This document shows, piece by piece, positions 1 through 4,734 of a stretch of 5,396 nucleotides of DNA (position 1 is its first letter; each line of letters opens with the position of its first letter). Under the pieces are notes generated by a model. That model searched no databases. It saw only the letters and a program-made list of their open reading frames with translations, and was not told where the DNA came from. Made by a program: the position numbers and the translations under genes. This DNA is from Pseudomonadota bacterium. Lineage in GTDB: Bacteria > Pseudomonadota > Gammaproteobacteria > Acidiferrobacterales > UBA6901. The stretch lies in NCBI GenBank assembly GCA_021783175.1, contig JAJXUF010000199.1:1-5396 (forward strand), read 5' to 3'.

Positions 1-1
1 C

Positions 2-373
2 GTGGACAGTGCGGCGGTGATGGACGGCACGCGCCGTGCGATGCGGGCCCGGTATCAGCGCGAAATGGATCACTTGGAATCGCATTTGTCCTTTTTGGCC
101 ACGGTCGGTTCGGTCAGTCCGTATGTCGGCCTGCTGGGAACGGTGTGGGGCATCATGAACGCGTTCCGTGGCCTGTCCAACGTCGGACAGGCCACGCTGG
201 CGCAGGTCGCACCCGGTATCGCCGAGGCGTTGGTGGCGACCGCGATGGGCTTGTTCGCCGCGATCCCGGCGGTGGTGGCGTACAACCGTTATGCCCATGA
301 CATTACGCGGCTGGCGTCCCGCTTCGAGAGTTTTATCGAGGAGTTTTCGAATGTGTTGCAGAGGCAACCATGA
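2..373 (+). CDS. tolQ: TolQ, Tol-Pal proton-channel subunit (3' part only)
   Basis: TolQ belongs to the MotA/TolQ/ExbB family. With TolR it forms the inner-membrane proton channel that energises TolA. Only about the last 123 codons are present; the family is usually about 220-230 residues, so the gene begins upstream of the window. The GTG at position 2 is just the first in-frame codon and not a supported start. Visible are TM2 (about residues 29-53 of the fragment, with [10 protein letters not shown]) and TM3 (about 73-95, with [23 protein letters not shown]). The two channel threonines known from E. coli TolQ (T145, T178) align with T47 and T80 of the fragment. The protein ends [11 protein letters not shown], about ten residues sooner than the E. 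coli tail, which runs on after the equivalent HRQ. Its TGA overlaps an ATG as ATGA at 370-373, where repeat unit A begins. Identity is certain; the original C-terminus is uncertain. Confidence 0.96.
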   Translation: MDSAAVMDGTRRAMRARYQREMDHLESHLSFLATVGSVSPYVGLLGTVWGIMNAFRGLSNVGQATLAQVAPGIAEALVATAMGLFAAIPAVVAYNRYAHDITRLASRFESFIEEFSNVLQRQP

Positions 374-531
374 CGCGGTGCGCGATAGCGATGAGTGCGG
401 GAATGGCTGCCCTGCACCTCCTCCCGCAGACGGCTGGCTACGCCATAACCAGCGACTTGGAGAGCGTAGTTTGCTCGCCTAGTCGAATGGCTAGTCGTTT
501 CATCAGTAACGTGTCGGAGGTGCGGCCATGA
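370..531 (+). CDS. orf1: small ORF in repeat unit A, coupled to tolQ
   Basis: This is a 53-codon frame from the ATG that overlaps the tolQ stop (ATGA, 370-373) to a TGA inside the next ATGA (528-531). AGAGG at 360-364, five bases before the ATG, could serve as ribosome binding site. The peptide contains [10 protein letters not shown] near its N-terminus and ends with [16 protein letters not shown]. The same words recur in orf2. It has no signal peptide, membrane span or domain that I recognise. Five of the 11 A/B differences are synonymous, which is not strong evidence of protein selection. It may be a leader-type frame that keeps ribosomes moving towards tolR, or simply an open frame in repeat DNA. 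Translation is plausible; a functional protein is doubtful. Confidence 0.35.
   Translation: MTRCAIAMSAGMAALHLLPQTAGYAITSDLESVVCSPSRMASRFISNVSEVRP
412..525 (+). promoter_or_regulatory. Predicted structured RNA masking the orf2 Shine-Dalgarno (unit A)
   Basis: CTGCACCTCC (412-421) pairs with GGAGGTGCGG (516-525) over ten positions, with one U-G wobble at 413/524. This buries the whole Shine-Dalgarno and ends three bases before the ATG at 528. The enclosed stretch can form hairpins at 433-437/449-453 (GCTGG/CCAGC), 479-484/489-494 (CTAGTC-GAAT-GGCTAG) and 496-499/508-511 (CGTT/AACG). A weaker one at 462-465/473-476 is disrupted in unit B. An outer pairing of ATGGC 403-407 with GCCAT 525-529 is a competing alternative. 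The shape resembles a cis-regulatory multibranch RNA, but it matches no riboswitch class I know. The pairing is seen by eye; regulation is inferred. Confidence 0.5.
516..522 (+). promoter_or_regulatory. Ribosome binding site before orf2 (unit A copy)
   Basis: GGAGGTG lies five bases before the ATG at 528. It is an almost full match to the 16S anti-Shine-Dalgarno. The identical heptamer with identical spacing precedes tolR in unit B. Confidence 0.75.
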
Positions 532-953
532 CGGTGTCAATTCTGCACGAGCGACGCGAAGTGGCAGATTGCCTGCCTTTGGTGCCGTGCGCCAGCCTTC
601 TATCCAACTTTCTCCTAAAGGGGGAAAGAGCAATCGCCTCCTCTCCCGCCTGCGAGAGAGGATTGAGGAGAGGGTTTGCGATGAGTGCAGGAATGGCTGC
701 CTTGCACCTCAGTAATGTACCCGCAAGGGGCAGGCCGATGAGTACCCCGCTGCTACTCAGCGACCCATTCGCATTGTCGGAGTTGCGGCCACGACGCGGT
801 GGGGCGGAGCCCTCCTGTGCGGGAGTGGCCGCATTGCACCTCATCCCGCAACCGGCTGGCTACGCCATAACCAGCGACTTGGAGAACGTAGTTTGCTCAC
901 CTAGTCGAATGGCTAGTCGTTTCATCAGTAACGTGTCGGAGGTGCAGTCATGA
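528..953 (+). CDS. orf2: repeat-derived ORF coupled to tolR
   Basis: This 141-codon frame starts at the ATGA shared with orf1 (528-531) and ends at the ATGA shared with tolR (950-953). It reads through the REP-like palindromes, decayed unit C ([10 protein letters not shown]) and unit B (GVAALHL, then [16 protein letters not shown]). The C-terminal third repeats orf1 in the same reading frame. The composition, rich in Arg, Ser, Pro and Leu with reads such as SSPACERGLRRG across the palindromes, looks like translated repeat DNA and not a folded protein. No signal peptide or known domain is seen. The opposite strand is also open for 114 codons here (503-844), so open length alone means little. 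Its likeliest role, if translated, is to couple translation into tolR. Confidence 0.3.
   Translation: MTVSILHERREVADCLPLVPCASLLSNFLLKGERAIASSPACERGLRRGFAMSAGMAALHLSNVPARGRPMSTPLLLSDPFALSELRPRRGGAEPSCAGVAALHLIPQPAGYAITSDLENVVCSPSRMASRFISNVSEVQS
608..674. repeat. REP-like pair of palindromes
   Basis: There are two imperfect inverted repeats. The first is CTTTCTCC (608-615) with GGGGAAAG (621-628): an eight-pair stem with one wobble and a five-base loop. The second is CCTCTCCCG (640-648) with CGAGAGAGG (653-661), with one C-A mismatch and a four-base loop. GGAGAGG at 667-673 can also pair with 640-646. Stems of the CTCTCCCGC...GCGAGAGAG style are common as dispersed REP-type repeats in beta- and gammaproteobacteria. 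No run of T follows, so this is not an intrinsic terminator. It may stall 3' exonucleases or affect polymerase, but that is not shown. Confidence 0.6.
678..797 (+). repeat. Repeat unit C, decayed copy
   Basis: The left end 678-710 matches unit A 388-420 in 31 of 33 bases. The right end 776-797 (TGTCGGAGTTGCGGCCACGACG) matches the right end of unit A (TGTCGGAGGTGCGGCCATGACG) except at two bases. Those two changes spoil both translation signals: GGAGGTG becomes GGAGTTG and ATG becomes ACG. The interior differs from A and B and is shorter. It holds its own hairpins, TGAGTA/TACTCA (739-744, 754-759) and CCC-GCAA-GGG (720-729). GCACCTC 704-710 can still pair with GAGTTGC 780-786, with one mismatch. 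It remains in the same reading frame as A and B. It is read as a dead or divergent relative of the cassette. Confidence 0.65.
833..948 (+). promoter_or_regulatory. Predicted structured RNA masking the tolR Shine-Dalgarno (unit B)
   Basis: ATTGCACCTC (833-842) pairs with GAGGTGCAGT (939-948) over ten positions, with one U-G wobble at 834/947. It covers nearly all of GGAGGTG and ends one base before the tolR ATG. Internal hairpins are those of unit A: 855-859/871-875, 901-906/911-916 and 918-921/930-933. Compared with unit A, the pair 411/526 changes from C-C to A-U, 412/525 from C-G to U-G, and 413/524 from U-G to U-A. The pair 421/516 is lost (A-G). This pattern supports a conserved fold. It could make tolR translation depend on ribosomes arriving from orf2, which would melt the stem. 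Confidence 0.5.
938..944 (+). promoter_or_regulatory. tolR ribosome binding site supplied by repeat unit B
   Basis: GGAGGTG lies five bases before the tolR ATG at 950. The site lies inside the repeated DNA, so the repeat, and not ancestral tolQ-tolR sequence, now provides the start signal of an envelope gene. It is stronger than the AAGG (1358-1361) seen before tolA. Confidence 0.8.
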
Positions 954-1369
954 ACTATAGTCGGCGCTCAGCTCATCCGCAGATGAGCCAGATCAATGTT
1001 GTGCCTTACATTGATGTGATGCTGGTACTGCTGGTGATATTCATGATCACGGCGCCGTTGATGAATCCGGGTCAGATCGACCTGCCCAGCGTGGGAAAAT
1101 CGCTGGCGCCGGCGGTGGCTCCGCTGGAAGTCGTGATCAAGAAGGACACTACGCTGCTCTTGCGCGACCATGCCAAGGGAGGAGTGGAATTTCCGGTATC
1201 GCACGATGAGATTGCCGCTCGTTTGCAGCAAATTGTGGCGAAGAACCCCAATCAGCCGGTGGTGATCTCTGCCGACAAGAATGTGCGCTATGAGGAGGTG
1301 ATCAAGGTCATGGACATGTTGCAGCAGCAGCATATCAAGAAGATCGGTTTGCTCACCAAGGCACGATGA
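950..1369 (+). CDS. tolR: TolR, Tol-Pal proton-channel subunit
   Basis: TolR is an ExbD/TolR-family protein. It has one inner-membrane helix that couples proton flow through TolQ to TolA movement, and a periplasmic domain that can bind peptidoglycan. It has 139 residues, normal for the family. A short cytoplasmic N-terminus with MSQINVVPYIDVML leads into the membrane span at about 19-40. D22 is the proton-carrying aspartate, equivalent to D23 of E. coli TolR. The periplasmic part (about 43-139) includes LPSVGKSLAP, NQPVVISADKNVRYEEVIKVMDML and KKIGLLTKAR. The start at 950 is set by GGAGGTG five bases upstream and by the family's N-terminal MN. The gene shares ATGA with orf2 upstream (950-953) and with tolA downstream (1366-1369). 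Nothing in the protein looks damaged, so the repeat block upstream is tolerated. Confidence 0.97.
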   Translation: MNYSRRSAHPQMSQINVVPYIDVMLVLLVIFMITAPLMNPGQIDLPSVGKSLAPAVAPLEVVIKKDTTLLLRDHAKGGVEFPVSHDEIAARLQQIVAKNPNQPVVISADKNVRYEEVIKVMDMLQQQHIKKIGLLTKAR

Positions 1370-2121
1370 GCGCAGCATTGGCATATCGCGAACCCTATCG
1401 TTTCTCGGCCGGGGTGCTGGCGCTGGCGGTGCACCTGATATTCTTCACGGTGCTGTATTTCGGCGTCCACTGGCAATCCCATTCGTCCGAGAGATACACA
1501 GTGGAAATGTGGGATAGCCTGCCGACTACCGAGGTCGCCCCCAAACAAGAACCTGCGCCGGCGCCGCCTCCGCCCGTCAGGATGGAACCGACCCCGCCTG
1601 CCAAGGTCGTAGCGCCTGTGTTGCCGCCGGTGAAGGCCGAGATCGAGGTTCGCGACAAAAAGAGCAAGAAGACCGAAGTGAAGCCGTCGCCGGCCAAAAC
1701 AGACGAGAACAAAGAGAAAGCGGCAGCCAAGGCCCGGCAAGAAGCCGAACAGCGTGAACTGGCAGCATATGAAGCGAATTCGGAGCAGAGAAGACAGGCC
1801 GTACAGGCCCAGGTTCGCGCTGAAGTGACTGCGGCGACGCAGACGCAGATTGAGCGCTATCAGGACATGATACGCAACAAGATACGACGCAAAATGAGGA
1901 CAGTGTCGGATGTGCCGGAAAGCGCGGAAGCAATTTTTAAAGTAACCCTGTTGCCGGACGGCATGCTGATGGGTGACCCTGTGCTGGTGAAGAGCAGCGG
2001 TTTTCCCGCCTACGACGACGCGGCGGAGCGCGCCATCCTGTCTGCCGAGCCGCTGCCGGTGCCGACCGATGTGTCGTTGCAGAAGATGTTTCGTGAATTG
2101 AAATTGTCGATCAAACCGTAG
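1366..2121 (+). CDS. tolA: TolA, periplasm-spanning energy transducer
   Basis: TolA is anchored in the inner membrane by one helix, interacts with TolQR, and reaches TolB/Pal at the outer membrane; it is the colicin and phage co-receptor in enterics. It has 251 residues, much shorter than the 421 of E. coli but usual for species with a short domain II. Domain I has a membrane helix at about 15-35 with H23. Domain II is Pro-rich at 56-90 (APAPPPP), then a Lys/Glu/Ala/Gln-rich helix at about 95-160. Domain III is about 160-251 (IERYQDMIRNKIRRKM, FKVTLLPDG, FPAYDDAAERAI, FRELKLSIKP), a typical TolA C-terminal fold. In the E. coli S-x3-H membrane motif the Ser position is Ala here (A19), while His is kept. 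It starts inside the ATGA shared with tolR, behind a weak AAGG at 1358-1361. Its stop overlaps the tolB Shine-Dalgarno. Confidence 0.96.
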   Translation: MSAALAYREPYRFSAGVLALAVHLIFFTVLYFGVHWQSHSSERYTVEMWDSLPTTEVAPKQEPAPAPPPPVRMEPTPPAKVVAPVLPPVKAEIEVRDKKSKKTEVKPSPAKTDENKEKAAAKARQEAEQRELAAYEANSEQRRQAVQAQVRAEVTAATQTQIERYQDMIRNKIRRKMRTVSDVPESAEAIFKVTLLPDGMLMGDPVLVKSSGFPAYDDAAERAILSAEPLPVPTDVSLQKMFRELKLSIKP

Positions 2122-2124
2122 GAG
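2120..2124 (+). promoter_or_regulatory. tolB ribosome binding site
   Basis: AGGAG overlaps the tolA TAG stop and lies eight bases before the ATG at 2133. It decides between that ATG and the in-frame GTG at 2124, which would overlap the Shine-Dalgarno itself. Confidence 0.8.
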
Positions 2125-2132
2125 TGCAAGTA

Positions 2133-3392
2133 ATGCGTTTTTTGGGAGTTGTCCTTTTATTTTTTGTATCGTTGTCCGCACGTGCCGAATTGACCATCGA
2201 AATCACGGGGGCCGGTGAGCACCAGATCCCCATTTCGCTGGTGCGTTTTGCCGGGGAAGAGCAGTTGGCGGGACAGTCGATCAGCACCGTGGTGTCCAAC
2301 GATCTTTTGCGCACCGGCCTGTTCAAGCTGATCGACCCTGCAGGCAAATCCCCGCACGAGCCGGGCGAGGTGAATTACGTCGAGTGGCCGGGCGTTGATG
2401 CGTTGCTGATCGGCAAAGTGCTGACCCTGGATGGCGGGCGGGTCGAGGTCAGGTTTCGCCTGCTGGACATGGTGCGTCATGCCGAGCTGGTCGGATTGGC
2501 GGTCACGGCCAAGGCGGAGCAATTGCGCGCCATCGGGCACCGCGTCGCCGATCTGGTCTACGAAAAATTGACAGGCACGCCGGGTGTGTTCAGCACCCGT
2601 ATCGCTTACGTCAACCGGGAAGGAAAGAATTATCGCCTGGTCGTGGCGGATAGCGATGGCTACGGCGAACAGACCTTGCTGGCGTTGAACGAGCCGATCA
2701 TGTCGCCAGCATGGTCGCCGGACGGCAGCCAGCTTGCCTATGTGAGTTTCGAGCGCGGCCATGCGTCAGTCTTCGTGCAGTCATTGACCACACGCCAGCG
2801 CACTCTCCTGGCGGATTATTCGGGGAGCAACAGCGCGCCGGCCTGGTCTCCCGACGGCAAGCAGCTCGCAATGGTGCTGTCCCGAGATGGCTTTTCACAA
2901 ATCTATATCGTGCGAAGCGACGGAAAAGAACTGCACCGTATCACCTTCAGCGAGACCATAGACACGGAACCTGCCTTCTTGCCGGATGGCAAATCGTTGT
3001 TGTTTACTTCCGATCGCGGCGGTAGTGCACAGATTTATCGAGTGCCGCTGGATGGCGGTTTTGCCGAACGACTCACATTCGACGGAACCAGTAATTTTTC
3101 TCCGCGCTTGAGTCCCGATGGAAAGAGTTTCGTTTTTTCTCACTTTGTTGATGGGGTGTTCTATATCGCCGTACAGGATTTTGAAACCAATCAGATGCAG
3201 ATATTGACTGGCGGTGGCTGGGAGAAAAAACCGAGTTTTGCTCCCAACGGAAAACTGGTCTTGTTCGCAACCGAGTCGCAAGGTCGTGGTATATTGTCGA
3301 CTGTTTCCAGTGATGGCAGAGTGAAGCAAAAGATGGTTGCCCAACGCGGCGATATACGCGAGCCGATCTGGGGCCCTTTCCTTATTAAATAG
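2133..3392 (+). CDS. tolB: TolB, periplasmic beta-propeller of the Tol-Pal system
   Basis: TolB is a soluble periplasmic protein. Its six-bladed propeller binds Pal and its N-terminus contacts TolA. It has 419 residues from the ATG chosen here; E. coli TolB is of similar size. The signal peptide is about 1-18 (MRFLGVVLLFFVSLSARA), with a likely cut at ARA|E. The N-terminal domain is about 19-150, then PD40/WD40-like repeats around SPAWSPDGSQLAYVS (191), APAWSPDGKQLAMVLS (235), EPAFLPDGKSLLFTSDRGG (279), SPRLSPDGKSFVFS (323) and KPSFAPNGKLVLFATE (366), ending REPIWGPFL. The start at 2133 is preferred over GTG 2124 because AGGAG sits eight bases before it and the signal peptide begins cleanly there. 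It ends in tandem stops TAG-TAA (3390-3395), 19 bases before pal. Confidence 0.97.
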   Translation: MRFLGVVLLFFVSLSARAELTIEITGAGEHQIPISLVRFAGEEQLAGQSISTVVSNDLLRTGLFKLIDPAGKSPHEPGEVNYVEWPGVDALLIGKVLTLDGGRVEVRFRLLDMVRHAELVGLAVTAKAEQLRAIGHRVADLVYEKLTGTPGVFSTRIAYVNREGKNYRLVVADSDGYGEQTLLALNEPIMSPAWSPDGSQLAYVSFERGHASVFVQSLTTRQRTLLADYSGSNSAPAWSPDGKQLAMVLSRDGFSQIYIVRSDGKELHRITFSETIDTEPAFLPDGKSLLFTSDRGGSAQIYRVPLDGGFAERLTFDGTSNFSPRLSPDGKSFVFSHFVDGVFYIAVQDFETNQMQILTGGGWEKKPSFAPNGKLVLFATESQGRGILSTVSSDGRVKQKMVAQRGDIREPIWGPFLIK

Positions 3393-3400
3393 TAAATATT

Positions 3401-3404
3401 GGAG
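3401..3404 (+). promoter_or_regulatory. pal ribosome binding site in an A/T-rich leader
   Basis: GGAG lies seven bases before the ATG at 3412. The 30 bases upstream are strikingly A/T-rich for this window (TATTAAATAGTAAATATT, then GATTAAAA), which leaves the start region unstructured. That suits strong independent translation of an abundant lipoprotein. It also excludes the longer in-frame start at 3337 inside tolB. Confidence 0.75.
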
Positions 3405-3411
3405 ATTAAAA

Positions 3412-3942
3412 ATGAAGAAAATCATCCTGAGTATTGTTTTGGTAAATCTTTTGGCCGCTTGCGCCAGCGAAAAGCCGAAAGAGGCTGTCAGCGAGCCCGC
3501 TCCGGCACCGGTTGCAGCCGCGCCCGCCACCGCAGCTGCCGAACCGGCACAGACAACGACTGCCGCTGATGCTGCTGCCGCCGCCGCCGCTGCCGCAGCA
3601 GCAATTCCTGAAGTTCGTAGCGCATATTTCCCGTTTGACGTGGATGCCGTCCAGGAATCTGACCGTGCCGCAATTCAGGCGAACGGAGCGTATCTGGGCA
3701 AGAACAAGGATGTCAAAGTTCGCGTGGAAGGCAATGCGGATGAGCGCGGCAGCACCGAATACAATCTGGCTCTGGGGCAGCGTCGCGCCAATAACGTGAA
3801 GAAGCTGCTGGTTCTGTCCGGAGCCCAGGCTTCGCAGATCGAGACGATCAGTTTCGGCGAAGAGAAACCGCGCTGCGTTGAGCATAACGAATCGTGCTGG
3901 TCGCAGAATCGTCGCGCAGACATCGTTTACCCCAATAAATAA
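3412..3942 (+). CDS. pal: Pal, peptidoglycan-associated outer-membrane lipoprotein
   Basis: Pal is a lipoprotein held in the outer membrane that binds peptidoglycan through an OmpA-like domain and also binds TolB/TolA. It has 176 residues, as expected. The lipoprotein signal is 1-16 with lipobox LLAAC, so C17 is the lipidated residue. A flexible Ala/Pro/Glu linker (about 18-64) ends in 11 consecutive alanines (54-64). The OmpA C-terminal domain is about 65-176: SAYFPFDVDAV, VEGNADERGSTEYNLALGQRRA with D110 and R112, then NRRADIVY (166-173), the family's peptidoglycan-binding residues. C155 and C162 flank a stretch near the binding site and could form a disulfide. The start follows from GGAG at 3401-3404 and the perfect lipoprotein signal. 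It is followed 11 bases later by cpoB. Confidence 0.97.
   Translation: MKKIILSIVLVNLLAACASEKPKEAVSEPAPAPVAAAPATAAAEPAQTTTAADAAAAAAAAAAAIPEVRSAYFPFDVDAVQESDRAAIQANGAYLGKNKDVKVRVEGNADERGSTEYNLALGQRRANNVKKLLVLSGAQASQIETISFGEEKPRCVEHNESCWSQNRRADIVYPNK
3571..3603 (+). repeat. GCN triplet tract coding 11 alanines in Pal
   Basis: Eleven alanine codons in a row, including four successive GCC and three successive GCA, lie in the linker of Pal just after D53. Triplet runs can gain or lose units by slippage without breaking the frame, so linker length may vary between strains. The codon mixture shows it is not a pure microsatellite. Confidence 0.85.
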
Positions 3943-3953
3943 ATCGTCAGCCC

Positions 3954-4721
3954 ATGCGTTTCTGGTTGTTGGTCTGTTTGTGCGTTGCGAGCAGTCAAGC
4001 TGCGGCGGGGCTGTTCGCTGACGATGATGCGCGCAAGCAGATACAACAACTGGATGCGCGCATTACCAAACTTGAGCAGGCCTTGTCTTCCGCAGAGGCC
4101 GACAAGGAACAATTCGTTCGTTCCACGCTTGATCTGCAGATGCAACTGGAGGCTGTGAATACCGATTTGCGCAAGCTGCACGGACAGAACGAAGAGCTTG
4201 TGCATAGTTTGCAGGATGCAGAGAAGCGCCAGAAGGATTTCTATATCGATCTGGATACACGGCTTCGGCGCATCGAAGCAGGTGAGTCCGCTACTGTCAA
4301 TTCATCGGCGCGTGCCGACGGTTCCAAGGATGTATCGACAGACCCGTTGGGCGAGAACCGTGCATTCGAAGCTGCATATACGTTTTACAAAGCCGAAAAT
4401 TATCAGAGTGCCGCATCGGCATTCGGCGATTTTTTGAAGGCTTACCCGCAATCGGTGCATGAAGCGAACGTCGATTACTGGATGGGGAATTCTTATTTCT
4501 TGCTGAAAGATTACAAGAATTGCCTGAACAGTTATGGGACATTGGTCAGCAAATTTCCGGATCATCCCCGTGCGGCGGAGGCGATGCTCAATATTGCCGA
4601 GTGCCAGCTGGAATTGAAGAACAAGACAGCCGCGAAAAAGACCCTTAAACAGCTCATTTCCCAATTCCCGGGCAGCGACGCTTCCGACAAGGCGAAGAAG
4701 CGCCTTGCCACTATCAAGTAG
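3954..4721 (+). CDS. cpoB: CpoB (YbgF), periplasmic coiled-coil/TPR Tol partner
   Basis: CpoB coordinates outer-membrane constriction with peptidoglycan synthesis: in E. coli it binds TolA and the PBP1B machinery. It has 255 residues, near the family norm. The signal peptide is about 1-18 (MRFWLLVCLCVASSQAAA). Residues 24-109 form a coiled coil (ARKQIQQLDARITKLEQAL through RRIEAG), the trimerisation region. A polar linker spans 110-133. Three TPR-like repeats follow at about 134-167, 171-204 and 208-241 (AFEAAYTFYKAENYQSA, ANVDYWMGNSYFLLKDY, AEAMLNIAECQLELKN). The start at 3954 is the only ATG that gives the signal peptide, but no convincing Shine-Dalgarno precedes it, so translation may depend on coupling with pal, which stops 11 bases upstream. 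Locus name ybgF is used for the same gene. Confidence 0.95.
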   Translation: MRFWLLVCLCVASSQAAAGLFADDDARKQIQQLDARITKLEQALSSAEADKEQFVRSTLDLQMQLEAVNTDLRKLHGQNEELVHSLQDAEKRQKDFYIDLDTRLRRIEAGESATVNSSARADGSKDVSTDPLGENRAFEAAYTFYKAENYQSAASAFGDFLKAYPQSVHEANVDYWMGNSYFLLKDYKNCLNSYGTLVSKFPDHPRAAEAMLNIAECQLELKNKTAAKKTLKQLISQFPGSDASDKAKKRLATIK

Positions 4722-4734
4722 TTTTTCAAAAGTT

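Larger units (their letters stand above)
370..531 (+). repeat. Repeat unit A at tolQ end
   Basis: This is the first copy of a family present three times in the tolQ-tolR gap. Positions 395-531 match 817-953 (unit B) at a constant offset of 422, with 11 mismatches in 137 bases and no gaps. Positions 388-420 match 678-710 (unit C) with two mismatches in 33. The unit starts ATGACGCGGTG, overlapping the tolQ stop, and ends GGAGGTGCGGCCATGACG. It therefore carries a strong Shine-Dalgarno and an ATGA at its right end. Inside are a hairpin CTAGTC-GAAT-GGCTAG (479-494) and a GCTGG/CCAGC stem (433-437 with 449-453). No terminal inverted repeats or transposase are seen. Confidence 0.9.
374..949. other. 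Repeat-rich block inserted between tolQ and tolR
   Basis: These 576 bp separate two genes that normally lie next to each other, in an operon whose other junctions span 19 bp or less. No recognisable protein domain, tRNA, transposase or clear terminator was found. The block is made of repeat unit A, a REP-like palindrome pair, a decayed unit C and unit B. It stays open in one frame chain: orf1 at 370-531, then orf2 at 528-953. The repeats show it is not ordinary intergenic DNA. Origin by insertion of repeat elements followed by tandem duplication is inferred. Confidence 0.8.
791..953 (+). repeat. Repeat unit B directly before tolR
   Basis: This is the second full copy. It starts ACGACGCGGTG, matching the ATGACGCGGTG start of unit A with ACG for ATG. 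It differs from A between 802 and 816, then matches it at 126 of 137 bases through the tolR ATGA. The stretches aligned to 431-463 and 478-523 of unit A are perfectly conserved. It supplies the sequence directly upstream of tolR, including its ribosome binding site. Units C and B share the block around 776-801, so they are fused or overlapping copies. Confidence 0.88.

Noticed and set aside
608..674. Rho-independent terminator after tolQ
   Set aside because: The hairpins are G/C-rich but no T run follows either stem, and a terminator here would cut off tolR and tolA.
289..844. Minus-strand open frames of about 114 codons over the repeat block
   Set aside because: No convincing start signals and no recognisable protein. 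Repeat DNA here is open in several frames, so length alone is not support.
370..953. CRISPR array or insertion sequence
   Set aside because: Only three unequal copies at irregular spacing; no short regular repeats and spacers, no transposase frame, and no terminal inverted repeats seen.
2124..2132. GTG start for tolB three codons upstream
   Set aside because: The GTG lies within the AGGAG ribosome binding site; ATG 2133 has ideal spacing and starts the signal peptide.
1288..2181. Long minus-strand open frame (297 codons) across tolA
   Set aside because: It is the antisense shadow of tolR/tolA. Its translation is rich in Arg/His runs with no domain, while the + strand encodes clear TolR and TolA.
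3261..3295. Internal promoter for pal (TTGTTC and TATATT)
   Set aside because: Spacing between the two boxes is 23 bases, too wide for a sigma70 promoter.
3337..3411. Longer pal reading frame starting inside tolB
   Set aside because: The lipoprotein signal and the GGAG site place the start at 3412; the extra residues would block lipoprotein export.
4705..4734. TTG start for queE inside cpoB
   Set aside because: The ten extra residues are unlike the family N-terminus and no Shine-Dalgarno supports it.
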